47,576 nucleotides of DNA from Caryophanales bacterium UBA5455 (GTDB lineage: Bacteria; Bacillota_I; Bacilli_A; RFN20; CAG-826), in NCBI GenBank assembly GCA_002427365.1, contig DIQT01000007.1:1-47576 (forward strand), given 5' to 3'. The translations under genes and the position numbers were made by a program. This document shows positions 26,001-34,812 of this stretch, one piece after another (positions within the stretch are counted from its first letter, which is position 1; every line of letters starts with the position of its first letter). The notes below the pieces were generated by a model. The model was not told the DNA's origin and did no database searches. It saw only the letters and a program-made list of their open reading frames with translations.

Positions 26001-26213
26001 ATGAAGAAAGATATTCACCCAAAACACTACCGGGCAACCGTGACTTGTGTTACCTGTGGCAACACGTTCGAAATTGGCTCAACTGTTAAAGAAATTAAAG
26101 TTGATACATGCAGCAACTGCCATCCATTTTATACAGGTAAACAACGCTTTACAGTCGCTGATGGTCGTGTTGATCGCTTCAATAAAAAATACGGCATCAA
26201 AGAAGAAGCTTAA
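26001..26213 (+). CDS. rpmE: 50S ribosomal protein L31 (zinc-binding form)
   Basis: A 70-residue large-subunit protein at the bridge to the small subunit. It begins MKKDIHPKHYRATVTC and keeps the zinc-ribbon cysteines (CVTC and CSNC), so it is the C+ form, which can act as a zinc store. FYTGKQRFTVADGRVDRF is the family signature. A GGAAGGAG Shine-Dalgarno precedes ATG 26001. Overlapping open frames at 25907 and 26047 are shadows. A terminator follows at 26227-26257. Confidence 0.97.
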   Translation: MKKDIHPKHYRATVTCVTCGNTFEIGSTVKEIKVDTCSNCHPFYTGKQRFTVADGRVDRFNKKYGIKEEA

Positions 26214-26226
26214 TAAAAAAACTTAT

Positions 26227-26257
26227 AAACCGCCTTCAACTTTGATGGCGGTTTTTT
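26227..26257 (+). terminator. Rho-independent terminator after rpmE
   Basis: AAACCGCC (26227-26234) pairs with GGCGGTTT (26247-26254) around a 12-nt loop, within a run of T residues. It ends 22 bases before the metG start. Confidence 0.85.
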
Positions 26258-26279
26258 GTTGTTAAAGAAAGGAACTCAC

Positions 26280-27866
26280 ATGAAAAACAAATTTTATATC
26301 ACAACACCGATTTATTATCCAAGCAACAAATTACATATTGGTCATGCTTACTCAACTGTTTTAGTTGATGTCTATGCACGTTTTCGGCGAATGCAAGGAT
26401 ATGAAACATATTTTTTAACGGGTTCTGATGAACATGGTCTAAAAATTGAACAAAGTGCAGAAAAAGCTGGGATGAGCCCCCAAGCATTTGTGGACGAACA
26501 AGTAAAAGGTTTTAAAAACCTTTGGAAAAAACTTGAAATTAGCAATGATGATTTTATTCGGACTTCGCAAGATCGACACAAAAACACTGTTCAACAAATT
26601 TTTGATGATATGATTAAAAAAGATGATATTTATTTAGGCGAATATGAAGGTTGGTACTGCGTTCATGAAGAAACGTTTTGGACGGAATCACAAGTTGGTC
26701 CTGACCACTTATGTCCGGAATGTCATCGCCCCGTTACCAAAGCAAGTGAAGAAACATATTTCTTCCGCACAAATAAATATTTACCTGAACTTTTAAAATA
26801 TATGGATAATGATCCAAAGTTTTTATATCCATTATCACGGAAAAATGAAATGATTAATACATTTATTAAACCGGGCTTAGATGATTTAAGCGTTTCAAGA
26901 ACGTCCTTTACATGGGGAATTCCTGTTTTAGCAAATCCGAAGCACGTAACATATGTTTGGTTAGATGCTTTAACAAACTATATTTCCGCTTTAGGTTATA
27001 AGAGCGAAGACGATTCGTTATTCCAAAAATTTTGGGCTGATGAAAATACGGAAATAATTCACGTTGTCGGTGCGGATATTACGCGCTTCCACGCGATTTA
27101 TTGGCCAATGTTTTTACTAAGTGAAGGATTACGTTTACCTGATCGGATTTTTGTCCATGGTTTATTAATGATGAAAGATGGCAAAATGTCAAAATCTCGG
27201 GGCAACACGGTTGACCCAGTTCCATTAATTGACCGTTATGGCGTTGATGCTGTTCGCTATTATTTAGTTAGAGAAACAACGTTTGGAAGTGACGGCCAAT
27301 TTACGCCCGAACAATTTGTTGAACGGATTAACATTGATTTAGCAAATGATTTTGGTAACTTACTCCACCGGAGTATTTCAATGATTCAAAAGTATTTTGA
27401 TGGGGTTATTCCAACATATAAGGGTGATGTAACACTATTTGATAAACAATTACGCGAATTAGCGGAAGAAACTGTTAATGATTATGAAGAAAAAATGGCG
27501 GATCTAAAAATTACCGAAGCATTTATAAGCGTCTTTAAACTTGTTAGTAGTGCGAATAAATATATCGATAATACCGAACCATGGAATTTAAAGAAAAATG
27601 AAAAAACTGAAGAATTAGCGAGTGTAATGAATCACTTAGCGAACGCTTTATATATTGCTGGAACATTATTACAACCAGTTTTACCTCATGCGAGCGCTGG
27701 TTTATTTGAACAACTAGGTGTAGAAGACAAAATACGCGATTATCAACTCGTTCATAAGTTTGGTGTTCTTGGCGGACAAACCGTTAATAAAGGCCAACCA
27801 TTATTCCCACGCTTAGACGTTGAAGAAGAAGTTGCCTATATTAAAAGCTTAATGAACGGAAACTAA
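26280..27866 (+). CDS. metG: Methionine--tRNA ligase, short form
   Basis: Class I aminoacyl-tRNA synthetase (528 residues) charging tRNA-Met for both initiation and elongation. HIGH is seen in KLHIGHAYSTV and KMSKS in GKMSKSRGNTVDP. The connective domain keeps one visible zinc pair in LCPECHRP, with a single Cys in WYCVHEE. The anticodon domain follows to the end. The protein stops at about 528 residues and lacks the C-terminal oligonucleotide-binding dimerisation domain of the roughly 660-residue Bacillus enzyme. ATG 26280 is used because AAAGGA sits upstream and the protein then starts at MKNKFYITTPIYYP. The next gene starts 6 bases after the stop. Confidence 0.96.
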   Translation: MKNKFYITTPIYYPSNKLHIGHAYSTVLVDVYARFRRMQGYETYFLTGSDEHGLKIEQSAEKAGMSPQAFVDEQVKGFKNLWKKLEISNDDFIRTSQDRHKNTVQQIFDDMIKKDDIYLGEYEGWYCVHEETFWTESQVGPDHLCPECHRPVTKASEETYFFRTNKYLPELLKYMDNDPKFLYPLSRKNEMINTFIKPGLDDLSVSRTSFTWGIPVLANPKHVTYVWLDALTNYISALGYKSEDDSLFQKFWADENTEIIHVVGADITRFHAIYWPMFLLSEGLRLPDRIFVHGLLMMKDGKMSKSRGNTVDPVPLIDRYGVDAVRYYLVRETTFGSDGQFTPEQFVERINIDLANDFGNLLHRSISMIQKYFDGVIPTYKGDVTLFDKQLRELAEETVNDYEEKMADLKITEAFISVFKLVSSANKYIDNTEPWNLKKNEKTEELASVMNHLANALYIAGTLLQPVLPHASAGLFEQLGVEDKIRDYQLVHKFGVLGGQTVNKGQPLFPRLDVEEEVAYIKSLMNGN

Positions 27867-27872
27867 TTAACG

Positions 27873-29243
27873 ATGGCGAACCGGTTTGCGAAAGTTAATG
27901 AAATATATCATGGTGTTGGACAAGGCTATACGTTTGATGGTCTTGGTATTTTGCTAAGCGATGATGGCCAACGCTTTTTTGTTAAAGGTTTAATTAAAGG
28001 TGAAGAAGCCGATGTAAAAGTCACTTATGCTTCAAGAAACGCTAATTACGCGGACCTTATTAAACTATATTCATTATCACCCCACCGGATTCAGCCAAAA
28101 TGTCCCGTTGCGACCGCATGTGGGGGATGTCAATTTCAACATATTGCTTATGAAGAACAATTAAAGATTAAACAAGAAAAAGTTATAAACGCTTTTCGCA
28201 CAATTGCGAAAAGTAATTTTCCGGTCGATGAATGTGTTGGATCGAAAGCACCATACTATTATCGAAATAAGACGCAAATCCCCCTTGGAATGGATAAAAA
28301 AGGAAATATTATTAGTGGCTTTTACCGAGCGAAAACGCATGATATTATTCCTACACCCGAATGTGCGATTGAAAACCAACGGTCAAACGGAATTATGGCA
28401 ACTGTCCGAAATTTAATGAAGTCGATGAAGATTGATCCTTATGATGAAGATAAACGGACGGGAGTTATTCGCCACATTTTAATTCGCGCAAGTTACCATA
28501 CACCAGAAATAATGGTCGTTATCGTTGCAAACGTGCCCTCTTTTCCCAGTCGCAACAACTTTATTAATGCCTTAAGAAAAGCACATCCTGAAATTACCAC
28601 GATTGTTCAAAATACAAACACGCGCGCCACCAACGTTATTTTAGGCGAACATGATAAAGTTTTATTTGGCCCGGGCTTTATTTTAGATGATATTTTAGGT
28701 GTTCGGTTTCGGATTTCACCTCAATCATTTTTCCAAGTAAATCCCCTTCAAACGGAAACGCTTTATTCAATTGCGATAAACAAGGCGGCTTTGACTGGCA
28801 ATGAACGTGTACTTGATGCGTATTGTGGGATTGGAACACTTTCATTAATTGCCGCGAGTAAAGCTGGAAGTGTAGTTGGTGTTGAAATTAATAACAAAGC
28901 AATTAAAGACGCTAAAGAAAATGCGTTTAGAAATAATATTAGTAATGTTAGCTTTTACACGGCGGATGCTGGTGAATTTATGGAAATTGCCGCCCATAAC
29001 AACGAACAATATGATGTTGTTTTAATGGATCCACCAAGAAAAGGCGCTGATGAAAAGTTTCTTAATAGTTTAATGAAATTAAGTCCGCAAAAAATTGTTT
29101 ATGTAAGTTGTGACCCAGGCACACTTGCCCGCGATGTTGCAATTTTAAATAAGAAATACGAAATTAAATCAATTACACCGGTTGATATGTTTTCTCAAAC
29201 CCATCATGTTGAGACGGTCGTGTTGATGTCAAAAATCAAATAA
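27873..29243 (+). CDS. 23S rRNA (uracil-5-)-methyltransferase, RlmD/RumA family
   Basis: A 456-residue SAM-dependent RNA methyltransferase making 5-methyluridine, most likely in 23S rRNA (U1939 or U747 type). An N-terminal TRAM domain (about 1-65) is followed by an iron-sulfur region with KCPVATACGGCQFQH near residues 72-86. The SAM motif is VLDAYCGIGTLSLIAASKAG, the conserved DPPRKGAD follows, and the catalytic cysteine is in VYVSCDPGTLARD. Which uridine is modified cannot be read from sequence, so rlmD is not asserted over RlmCD-type. It starts 6 bases after metG with a weak Shine-Dalgarno, suggesting coupling. Confidence 0.9.
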   Translation: MANRFAKVNEIYHGVGQGYTFDGLGILLSDDGQRFFVKGLIKGEEADVKVTYASRNANYADLIKLYSLSPHRIQPKCPVATACGGCQFQHIAYEEQLKIKQEKVINAFRTIAKSNFPVDECVGSKAPYYYRNKTQIPLGMDKKGNIISGFYRAKTHDIIPTPECAIENQRSNGIMATVRNLMKSMKIDPYDEDKRTGVIRHILIRASYHTPEIMVVIVANVPSFPSRNNFINALRKAHPEITTIVQNTNTRATNVILGEHDKVLFGPGFILDDILGVRFRISPQSFFQVNPLQTETLYSIAINKAALTGNERVLDAYCGIGTLSLIAASKAGSVVGVEINNKAIKDAKENAFRNNISNVSFYTADAGEFMEIAAHNNEQYDVVLMDPPRKGADEKFLNSLMKLSPQKIVYVSCDPGTLARDVAILNKKYEIKSITPVDMFSQTHHVETVVLMSKIK

Positions 29244-29267
29244 TAAAGGGCAAAAAAACCTGTAAAA

Positions 29268-29360
29268 CAATGTGTTTTCACCGCTACTGAACTTATTTCC
29301 TAAATAACCTAACAATCATATGGTGAAACACTTGCTTTGCTTGAATAAAAAAGCAAACAA
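29268..29360 (+). other. Paired inverted repeats in the gap after the rRNA methyltransferase
   Basis: CAATGTGTTTTCACC (29268-29282) pairs with GGTGAAACACTTG (29322-29334), 13 pairs with two single-base bulges and a 39-nt loop. A second hairpin TTTGCTT/AAGCAAA follows directly (about 29336-29357). Neither is followed by a clear T run on the plus strand. The structure may be a weak terminator, an attenuator or a leader element for the gene at 29491. I do not recognise a known RNA family. Confidence 0.4.
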
Positions 29361-29490
29361 AGGTTGTTATTTACCTGTGTATAAAACCAAACAATAATTT
29401 TATCGGTATTTTTCTATTTAATAAAATATGTTAAACTTAAGACAGTTTAAAGTTTATGTCTAAATAACCGCACGAAGGATTTATTTACTA

Positions 29491-30783
29491 ATGACAAAAA
29501 ACAATAAAAAGAAAAAAGAAAAAAAGATTGTAAAAACGCGACATCGGGTTGCAACATGGTTTGCAAGGAATTTCATTTATCGTCCGTTTTGGGGTTGGTG
29601 GGCAATGGCAAAAAATGGTGTGAGCCGTAAACAAGCCAAAGAACTTCGTAAAGGCGGACCATATTTAATTGTTAGTAACCATATTTCTAACACCGATCCC
29701 GTTATGATTACAAACGCTGTGCGGATGCCAGTATATTACGTCGCAACCGAAGTCATTTTTTCGATGGGTTTAATAAGTAAACTCTTAACCTTCTTTTTAA
29801 AACCATTTCCTAAATCTAAATCGCAACCAGATATTTCTACAGTTCGCAATATGCTTCAAATTAGCAAAGAAGGCGGAAACGTTGGGGTTTTTATTGAAGG
29901 AAACGCAACTTTTAATGGCGCTCTTGCGTCAATGCCTGAAGCAATCGGCAAAGTTGCACTAAAAATGAAGCGGCCAATTTTAGTAATGAATTTTATTGAC
30001 TTATATTTAAAAATTCCCCGCTGGGCAATTAAAGCGCGGCATAGTAAAATTCGACCACGGGTTGAGGTAAAACGGGTAATACCTTATGAAGAATATAAAG
30101 ATTTAAGTCCAGAACAAATTAACGATTTGATTTATAAAGAAATAGAGTCTAGTCCATATGAAAATGTTGCGCCTGAACAATCATTTACAAGAAAACATAT
30201 GGCGGAATCGTTACATCGCTTATTATTTATGTGTCCGAATTGTCATAATGTTGATCAAATGCACGGGCATGATGAATTAGTTTGTAAAGCGTGTGGATTT
30301 AAAGCAACATACGATGATAAAGGATATATTAATTCATCAATTACTGGCAAACAAACATTAATTGAGGCGGACGCAAGACAAGTTATTAATTACGAACAAT
30401 ATTTAGATAAAAATCGCGAATATAAAATATCGTTAGTCGCCCGCCAAGTGTATATTTTGAAACAACGTCGCATTCGTATCGGATATTGTGATTTTATTCT
30501 TGATGAAAATGGTATTCGCTTAGATTTAAAATCAAAAGTTTGGCAAAGTAATAGTGAAATTATTCCATTTGAAACAATCTCCGCATTCGCGTGCCAAGGA
30601 AAATATCGAGTTATTGTTTATTTACGGGGTGGCTTCACCCGAATGTTTGAATTTAATAAAGATGTAAATACATATAAGATTTTATTAACACTCCAAATTC
30701 TTAAACAACGTAATTTATATAAAAACGGATTATCACCGTATAAGTTAGTTAGTGAAGATCCAACAAAACGGTTAGGTTTATAA
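29491..30783 (+). CDS. PlsC-like acyltransferase with C-terminal zinc ribbon and PH-like domain
   Basis: A 430-residue protein. The N-terminal part (about 1-235) is a lysophospholipid acyltransferase domain: SNHISNTDP gives the catalytic H(x4)D, and IEGNATFNG sits where PlsC enzymes have the glycerol-phosphate-binding EGTR motif, so that block is unusual. A zinc ribbon follows: CPNCHNVDQMHGHDELVCKACG, split as CxxC (about 248-251) and CxxC (about 267-270). The last 100 residues are predicted beta-rich (ILDENGIRLDL, IIPFETISAFACQGK, VIVYLRGGFTRMFEF), resembling a bacterial PH-like domain. The PH label is an inference. A role in phosphatidic-acid synthesis is likely, with the extra domains perhaps anchoring or regulating it. 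Confidence 0.8.
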   Translation: MTKNNKKKKEKKIVKTRHRVATWFARNFIYRPFWGWWAMAKNGVSRKQAKELRKGGPYLIVSNHISNTDPVMITNAVRMPVYYVATEVIFSMGLISKLLTFFLKPFPKSKSQPDISTVRNMLQISKEGGNVGVFIEGNATFNGALASMPEAIGKVALKMKRPILVMNFIDLYLKIPRWAIKARHSKIRPRVEVKRVIPYEEYKDLSPEQINDLIYKEIESSPYENVAPEQSFTRKHMAESLHRLLFMCPNCHNVDQMHGHDELVCKACGFKATYDDKGYINSSITGKQTLIEADARQVINYEQYLDKNREYKISLVARQVYILKQRRIRIGYCDFILDENGIRLDLKSKVWQSNSEIIPFETISAFACQGKYRVIVYLRGGFTRMFEFNKDVNTYKILLTLQILKQRNLYKNGLSPYKLVSEDPTKRLGL

Positions 30784-30821
30784 TTAAAATTTTAATAAAA
30801 TAATAATGATGGGAGAAAGTT

Positions 30822-32342
30822 ATGTCAAATTATGTTCTATATTGGGGGAATTTAGTTGATTTAGGAATCATTGGCGTTCTTATTTTGTTTGCGAATACTT
30901 TACGAAGAAAAGTTCCGTTTTTAAAGAAGTACGTTATTCCAACATCAATTATCGCGGGATTTATTGGTTTAGGTCTTAAATATCTATTCACAATCAAAAC
31001 TGGCTCAGGCGCTGCTTGGGGTTCGATCGATGGACGGCCTTTACTTGGTGGTGAATTTATGGGGATTGTCGCCTATCACACATTAGCGTTAGGCTTTATT
31101 GCAAGTAGTTTACGGAACACATCCAATAAAGAAAAGAAGGGCGTCGCTAAAGGGGGAACAATTAAAACTGGTTTAACAATTGTTACGTCTTATTTAATGC
31201 AAGCTGGATTAGGTTTAGTAATTACAATTGCCGGCTATTACATTTGGAAAAATACCGAATCATTAATGGCGAGCGGTCCTCATTCGGGGGTTATTCTTGC
31301 TTTAGCGTTTGGTCAAGGCCCCGGAAATGCGATGAATACGGGGCGGACCTTTGATTTAACATTAATTGGCCAAGGCTTATTACCCGTTGGTTCAAACGTT
31401 TGGGAAAGCTGGGGATTATCACTTGCAGCGATTGGTTTTTTAGCTGCTTGTATTCCTGGGATTATTTATATTAATTACTTAGTTAAGAAAAAGAAAATTA
31501 TTCGCTATGAAGGTGCGGATGATATAAAAGTTGAAGAAACAAGTCAATTCGCCGATGAAAATGAAATTCCTTTAAGTGAATCAGTTGATAAATTTACTGT
31601 GCAAATCGCCTTTGTTTTAGGAATTTACTTTATAACGTGGTTATTATTGTATGGGATTGAAGCGCTCCTCACTTTAGGCTACAAGAATGGTGAAAGTAAC
31701 ATCTTTAATACTGTTTCTAATCTTATTTGGGGCTTTAACTTTATTTTTGCGATTGTCGCAACAATGATTGTGAAACTACTTGTTAACTTACTCCAAAAGA
31801 AAAAGATCATGAAACGCAAATACACAAACGATTTCATGCTAACAAGAATTTCCGGTCTTGCTTTTGACTTCATGGTTGTCGCGGCCTTAACTGCGATTGA
31901 CGTTACGATTTTTAAAGACGCGGGACTTATTATTGTTCTAATTGTCGCTAGCCTTGTAGGCGCCGTTGCCACCTTCTTCTTAAATCGCTATCAAGCAAGA
32001 AAATGGTTTGCAAGTTATGAATACGAAGCATTTTTCTCCCTTTATGGAACATTAACTGGAACCAACTCTACCGGTATTGCTTTATTAAGAGAAATTGATC
32101 CATACTTTGAAACACCCGCGGCAAATAACTTAGTTAACGGGGCCGCAAGTGCGGTTTTATTTGGTGGGCCATTATTAATTGCGATTGCCTTTGTTCAAAA
32201 CTGGCCTAATTATGGTTGGTGGTATTTACCAGTTATTACATTAGGAATCTTACTACTATTTGGTATTTATATGATTGTTGGGGAGTGGTATAACAAACGC
32301 ATGGCCAAAGAAGAAGTTATTGAAAAGCCGGTTGAAGAATAA
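30822..32342 (+). CDS. GltS-like sodium/glutamate symporter family protein
   Basis: A 506-residue polytopic membrane protein with about ten hydrophobic helices in two halves separated by a charged segment (about residues 220-260). The GltS-like pore motifs are FGQGPGNAMNTGRTFD in the first half and GTLTGTNSTGIALLREIDP in the second, an inverted-repeat arrangement typical of the ESS family. It probably imports glutamate or a related amino acid with Na+, though substrate is inferred. GGGAG at 30811-30815 supports the start. It lies 38 bases after the acyltransferase, so the two may be co-transcribed; a terminator follows. Confidence 0.82.
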   Translation: MSNYVLYWGNLVDLGIIGVLILFANTLRRKVPFLKKYVIPTSIIAGFIGLGLKYLFTIKTGSGAAWGSIDGRPLLGGEFMGIVAYHTLALGFIASSLRNTSNKEKKGVAKGGTIKTGLTIVTSYLMQAGLGLVITIAGYYIWKNTESLMASGPHSGVILALAFGQGPGNAMNTGRTFDLTLIGQGLLPVGSNVWESWGLSLAAIGFLAACIPGIIYINYLVKKKKIIRYEGADDIKVEETSQFADENEIPLSESVDKFTVQIAFVLGIYFITWLLLYGIEALLTLGYKNGESNIFNTVSNLIWGFNFIFAIVATMIVKLLVNLLQKKKIMKRKYTNDFMLTRISGLAFDFMVVAALTAIDVTIFKDAGLIIVLIVASLVGAVATFFLNRYQARKWFASYEYEAFFSLYGTLTGTNSTGIALLREIDPYFETPAANNLVNGAASAVLFGGPLLIAIAFVQNWPNYGWWYLPVITLGILLLFGIYMIVGEWYNKRMAKEEVIEKPVEE

Positions 32343-32351
32343 TTACTAAAC

Positions 32352-32400
32352 AAACATCCTAAGACAAAATCAAACGTCTAATAAGGATGTTTTTCTTTTT
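32352..32400 (+). terminator. Rho-independent terminator after the GltS-like gene
   Basis: AAACATCCT (32352-32360) pairs with AGGATGTTT (32384-32392), with an inner AGAC/GTCT helix, followed by TTTCTTTTT. A TATAAT at 32449-32454 beyond it is the likely -10 of the next gene. Confidence 0.85.
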
Positions 32401-32503
32401 ATAAATAAATTTAAAGCATTTGCGTGTCGGAGTTGCTTTGTTTTTGGGTATAATGTTTATATTATCTTAACTAGTAAAAGTTAAAATGAAAGGAATGATA
32501 AAT

Positions 32504-34144
32504 ATGCGTTTATTAATAATTGGCGCGGTCGCAGCGGGTACATCCGCGGCCGCCAAAGCACGACGTAACAATGAAGAAAATCAAATTGTTATTTATGAAA
32601 AAGGTGAATACATTTCGTATGCGGGGTGCGGAATGGCGTATTATATCGCTGGTGATGTCGCAAGCGGAAATAGTATTCATCCGCGCAACGTAAAATACTT
32701 TAAAGATACATACAACGTGGATATTAAATTAGGTCATGAAGTAGTGAAAATCATCCCCGAAAATCAAACAATTATCGTTAAAGATTTAGCTTCTGGAATT
32801 GAATTTGTTGATCGTTACGATAAATTAATTATTGCAACGGGCGCACGGGCATTAATTCCACCGGTTCCTGGCGTTAATAAAGAACACGTTTTCCCTTTAA
32901 GAAATGTTAATGACATGTATAAAATTACTTCGTTCTTAGAAGAAAAGAAACCAGTAAACGCTGTTGTTGTCGGGGGTGGGTTTATTGGTTTAGAAATGAC
33001 CGAAAGTCTTGTTAAACTCGGTCTTAATGTTTCAATTGTTGAAATGAAAGACCAAATTGCAACAAACCTTGATGTCGATATGGCAAAACTAGTGGAACTA
33101 GAACTCCTAAAAGAAAACGTTAATGTTTATAAAGGTTTAGCGGCGGCCGAAATTCATGATCATAGTGTGACATTAAATAACGGTGAAACAATTTTAGGTG
33201 ATATCGTTATTATGTCCGCAGGCGTTCGACCAAATAGTGAAATTGCGGTTGAAGCGGGAATTAAAACGGGAAAATTCCGGGGTATTTTAGTTAATGACAA
33301 ACTCGAAACAAATCTTCCAAATATTTATGCCGCGGGTGATGTTAGTGAACAATATCATCTCTTATTAAAAGATTATGCATATCTTCCAATGGGCTCGACA
33401 GCGAATAAACAAGGTCGGGTAGCGGGCGATCAAGCAACCGGCGGCAATTTAATTTTTAAAGGTGTCTTTGGAACAAGCGTTTACCGCGTTTTTAATCAAA
33501 CTGTCGCTCAAACTGGCCTAAATGAAGCGTCCGCACTAGCGGCTGGGTATGAACCAGTAACGATTTTTAATATCAAACCAAATAAAGTTACATATTTAGG
33601 CGGCAAAGATATGACAATTAAAGCGGTCGCAGATAAGAAGAGCGGTAAAATTTTAGGCGCACAAATTGTTGGACCAGAAGGCGTTGACCGGCGAATTGAT
33701 GTACTTGCCACGGCAATTTATTTTGGCGCGACCGCATCAGATTTAGTTGATCTCGATTTAGCGTATTCACCGCCGTATTCCACGGTGCGCGATCCCGTCA
33801 ATTATACAGGAATGATTATTAGTAACATTTTAAACAAAGATACTCCCCAAGTAAGTTCGAAGGAAGTGTTAGAAAAAATAAAAAAAGGTGAGCCGTTAAC
33901 GATCATTGATACAAGACCCGCAATATTATATGGAGCCGATCATATTGAAGGGGCAATTAGTATCCCGTTAACGGATTTACGCAAAAAGGCGCCAACTTTA
34001 CCAACCGATCGGCCAATTTATTTATATTGTAGTCGGGGACTTGATGGCTATGTCGGCCAAAAGATTTTATTAAATCTTGGCTTTAGTAATGTTTATAACG
34101 TTCGTGGTGGCTATTTAGGTTATTTAATTGAAAATGATTTTTAA
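32504..34144 (+). CDS. CoA-disulfide reductase fused to rhodanese (CoADR-RHD)
   Basis: A 546-residue flavoprotein. Residues 1 to about 445 form the pyridine-nucleotide-disulfide reductase: FAD motif IIGAVAAGTSAAAKARR, the single redox cysteine C42 in SYAGCGMAYY, NAD(P) motif VVVGGGFIGLEM, and the second FAD motif NIYAAGDVSE. From about 455 a rhodanese domain follows, with the active cysteine in LYCSRGLDGY. This fusion reduces CoA disulfide or persulfides with NAD(P)H and supports CoA-based thiol redox in organisms without glutathione, as described for Bacillus anthracis CoADR-RHD. ATG 32504 is used because AAAGGAATG lies just upstream and the FAD motif then starts at residue 5. Confidence 0.93.
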   Translation: MRLLIIGAVAAGTSAAAKARRNNEENQIVIYEKGEYISYAGCGMAYYIAGDVASGNSIHPRNVKYFKDTYNVDIKLGHEVVKIIPENQTIIVKDLASGIEFVDRYDKLIIATGARALIPPVPGVNKEHVFPLRNVNDMYKITSFLEEKKPVNAVVVGGGFIGLEMTESLVKLGLNVSIVEMKDQIATNLDVDMAKLVELELLKENVNVYKGLAAAEIHDHSVTLNNGETILGDIVIMSAGVRPNSEIAVEAGIKTGKFRGILVNDKLETNLPNIYAAGDVSEQYHLLLKDYAYLPMGSTANKQGRVAGDQATGGNLIFKGVFGTSVYRVFNQTVAQTGLNEASALAAGYEPVTIFNIKPNKVTYLGGKDMTIKAVADKKSGKILGAQIVGPEGVDRRIDVLATAIYFGATASDLVDLDLAYSPPYSTVRDPVNYTGMIISNILNKDTPQVSSKEVLEKIKKGEPLTIIDTRPAILYGADHIEGAISIPLTDLRKKAPTLPTDRPIYLYCSRGLDGYVGQKILLNLGFSNVYNVRGGYLGYLIENDF

Positions 34145-34230
34145 ATAAGATCGTTCAAGAACTTATAATATAGATGTTGTTTAGGTCGTGCTTGCCTTAT
34201 AATAAGACACAACCAAAGGCGGATGATTAA

Positions 34231-34695
34231 ATGGATCATTTAGAAAAAGACTTAGCAAAAAAAGACGAACAACTTGATGAAGTATTAGGTGAAAGTGGTG
34301 AAGTAACTTACGAAGAACTAGCACCTTTTAGTAAAGATGATGTTCCAAAACATTATAAGTATGCGCGAAAAGGTTATATTATTTCCTCAATCGTTACTTT
34401 TGTCTTATTAATCGTTTACGTTTTTGCGCTTGTTATTATTAGTTATTTTGATCGTGATGGTTTTACTCCGCTCGCGGCTACAAAAGAAGACTTTGCACCA
34501 GTATTTTATGCCGCCTTAGGTGGCTTTGCCGTTATGATTACGTTTGCGATCATGAAGTTTAGCTTAGAAAAGAAACATCCGGAATATAAAATCATGGATG
34601 AATTAAAAGTTCGAATCTTACCCGACGATAAAGAGCTAGTAAGTGAAGAACCTAGCGAAAAAAAAGCGAAATTACGAAGAAATAAAATAAAATAG
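34231..34695 (+). CDS. Small membrane protein, two helices, unknown function
   Basis: A 154-residue protein I do not recognise. The first 45 residues are charged (Asp, Glu, Lys). Two hydrophobic helices follow at about residues 50-72 (YIISSIVTFVLLIVYVFALV) and 88-110 (VFYAALGGFAVMITFAIMKF), and the tail is Lys/Arg-rich. The even placement suggests an integral protein with both ends in the cytoplasm. AAAGGCGG at 34215-34222 supports the start, and a likely -10 TATAAT lies at 34198-34203. The stop codon overlaps the terminator stem. Confidence 0.75.
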   Translation: MDHLEKDLAKKDEQLDEVLGESGEVTYEELAPFSKDDVPKHYKYARKGYIISSIVTFVLLIVYVFALVIISYFDRDGFTPLAATKEDFAPVFYAALGGFAVMITFAIMKFSLEKKHPEYKIMDELKVRILPDDKELVSEEPSEKKAKLRRNKIK

Positions 34696-34720
34696 AGCGC
34701 TCCTAAGAGCGCTCTTTTCT
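34694..34720. terminator. Terminator between the 154-residue protein and the CDF gene
   Basis: AGAGCGCTC (34694-34702) pairs perfectly with GAGCGCTCT (34707-34715), loop CTAA, followed by TTTCTT. T-rich sequence on the minus strand lets it also serve the CDF exporter, whose stop is 93 bases away. Confidence 0.88.
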
Positions 34721-34812
34721 TAATTTCATAAATTAAATAAATGATAAAATTTTATTTTTTTCTAGCGTAAACTATGCAAAAGGCTATTAAATTTAATTAA
34801 CGGCTTTAAAAG

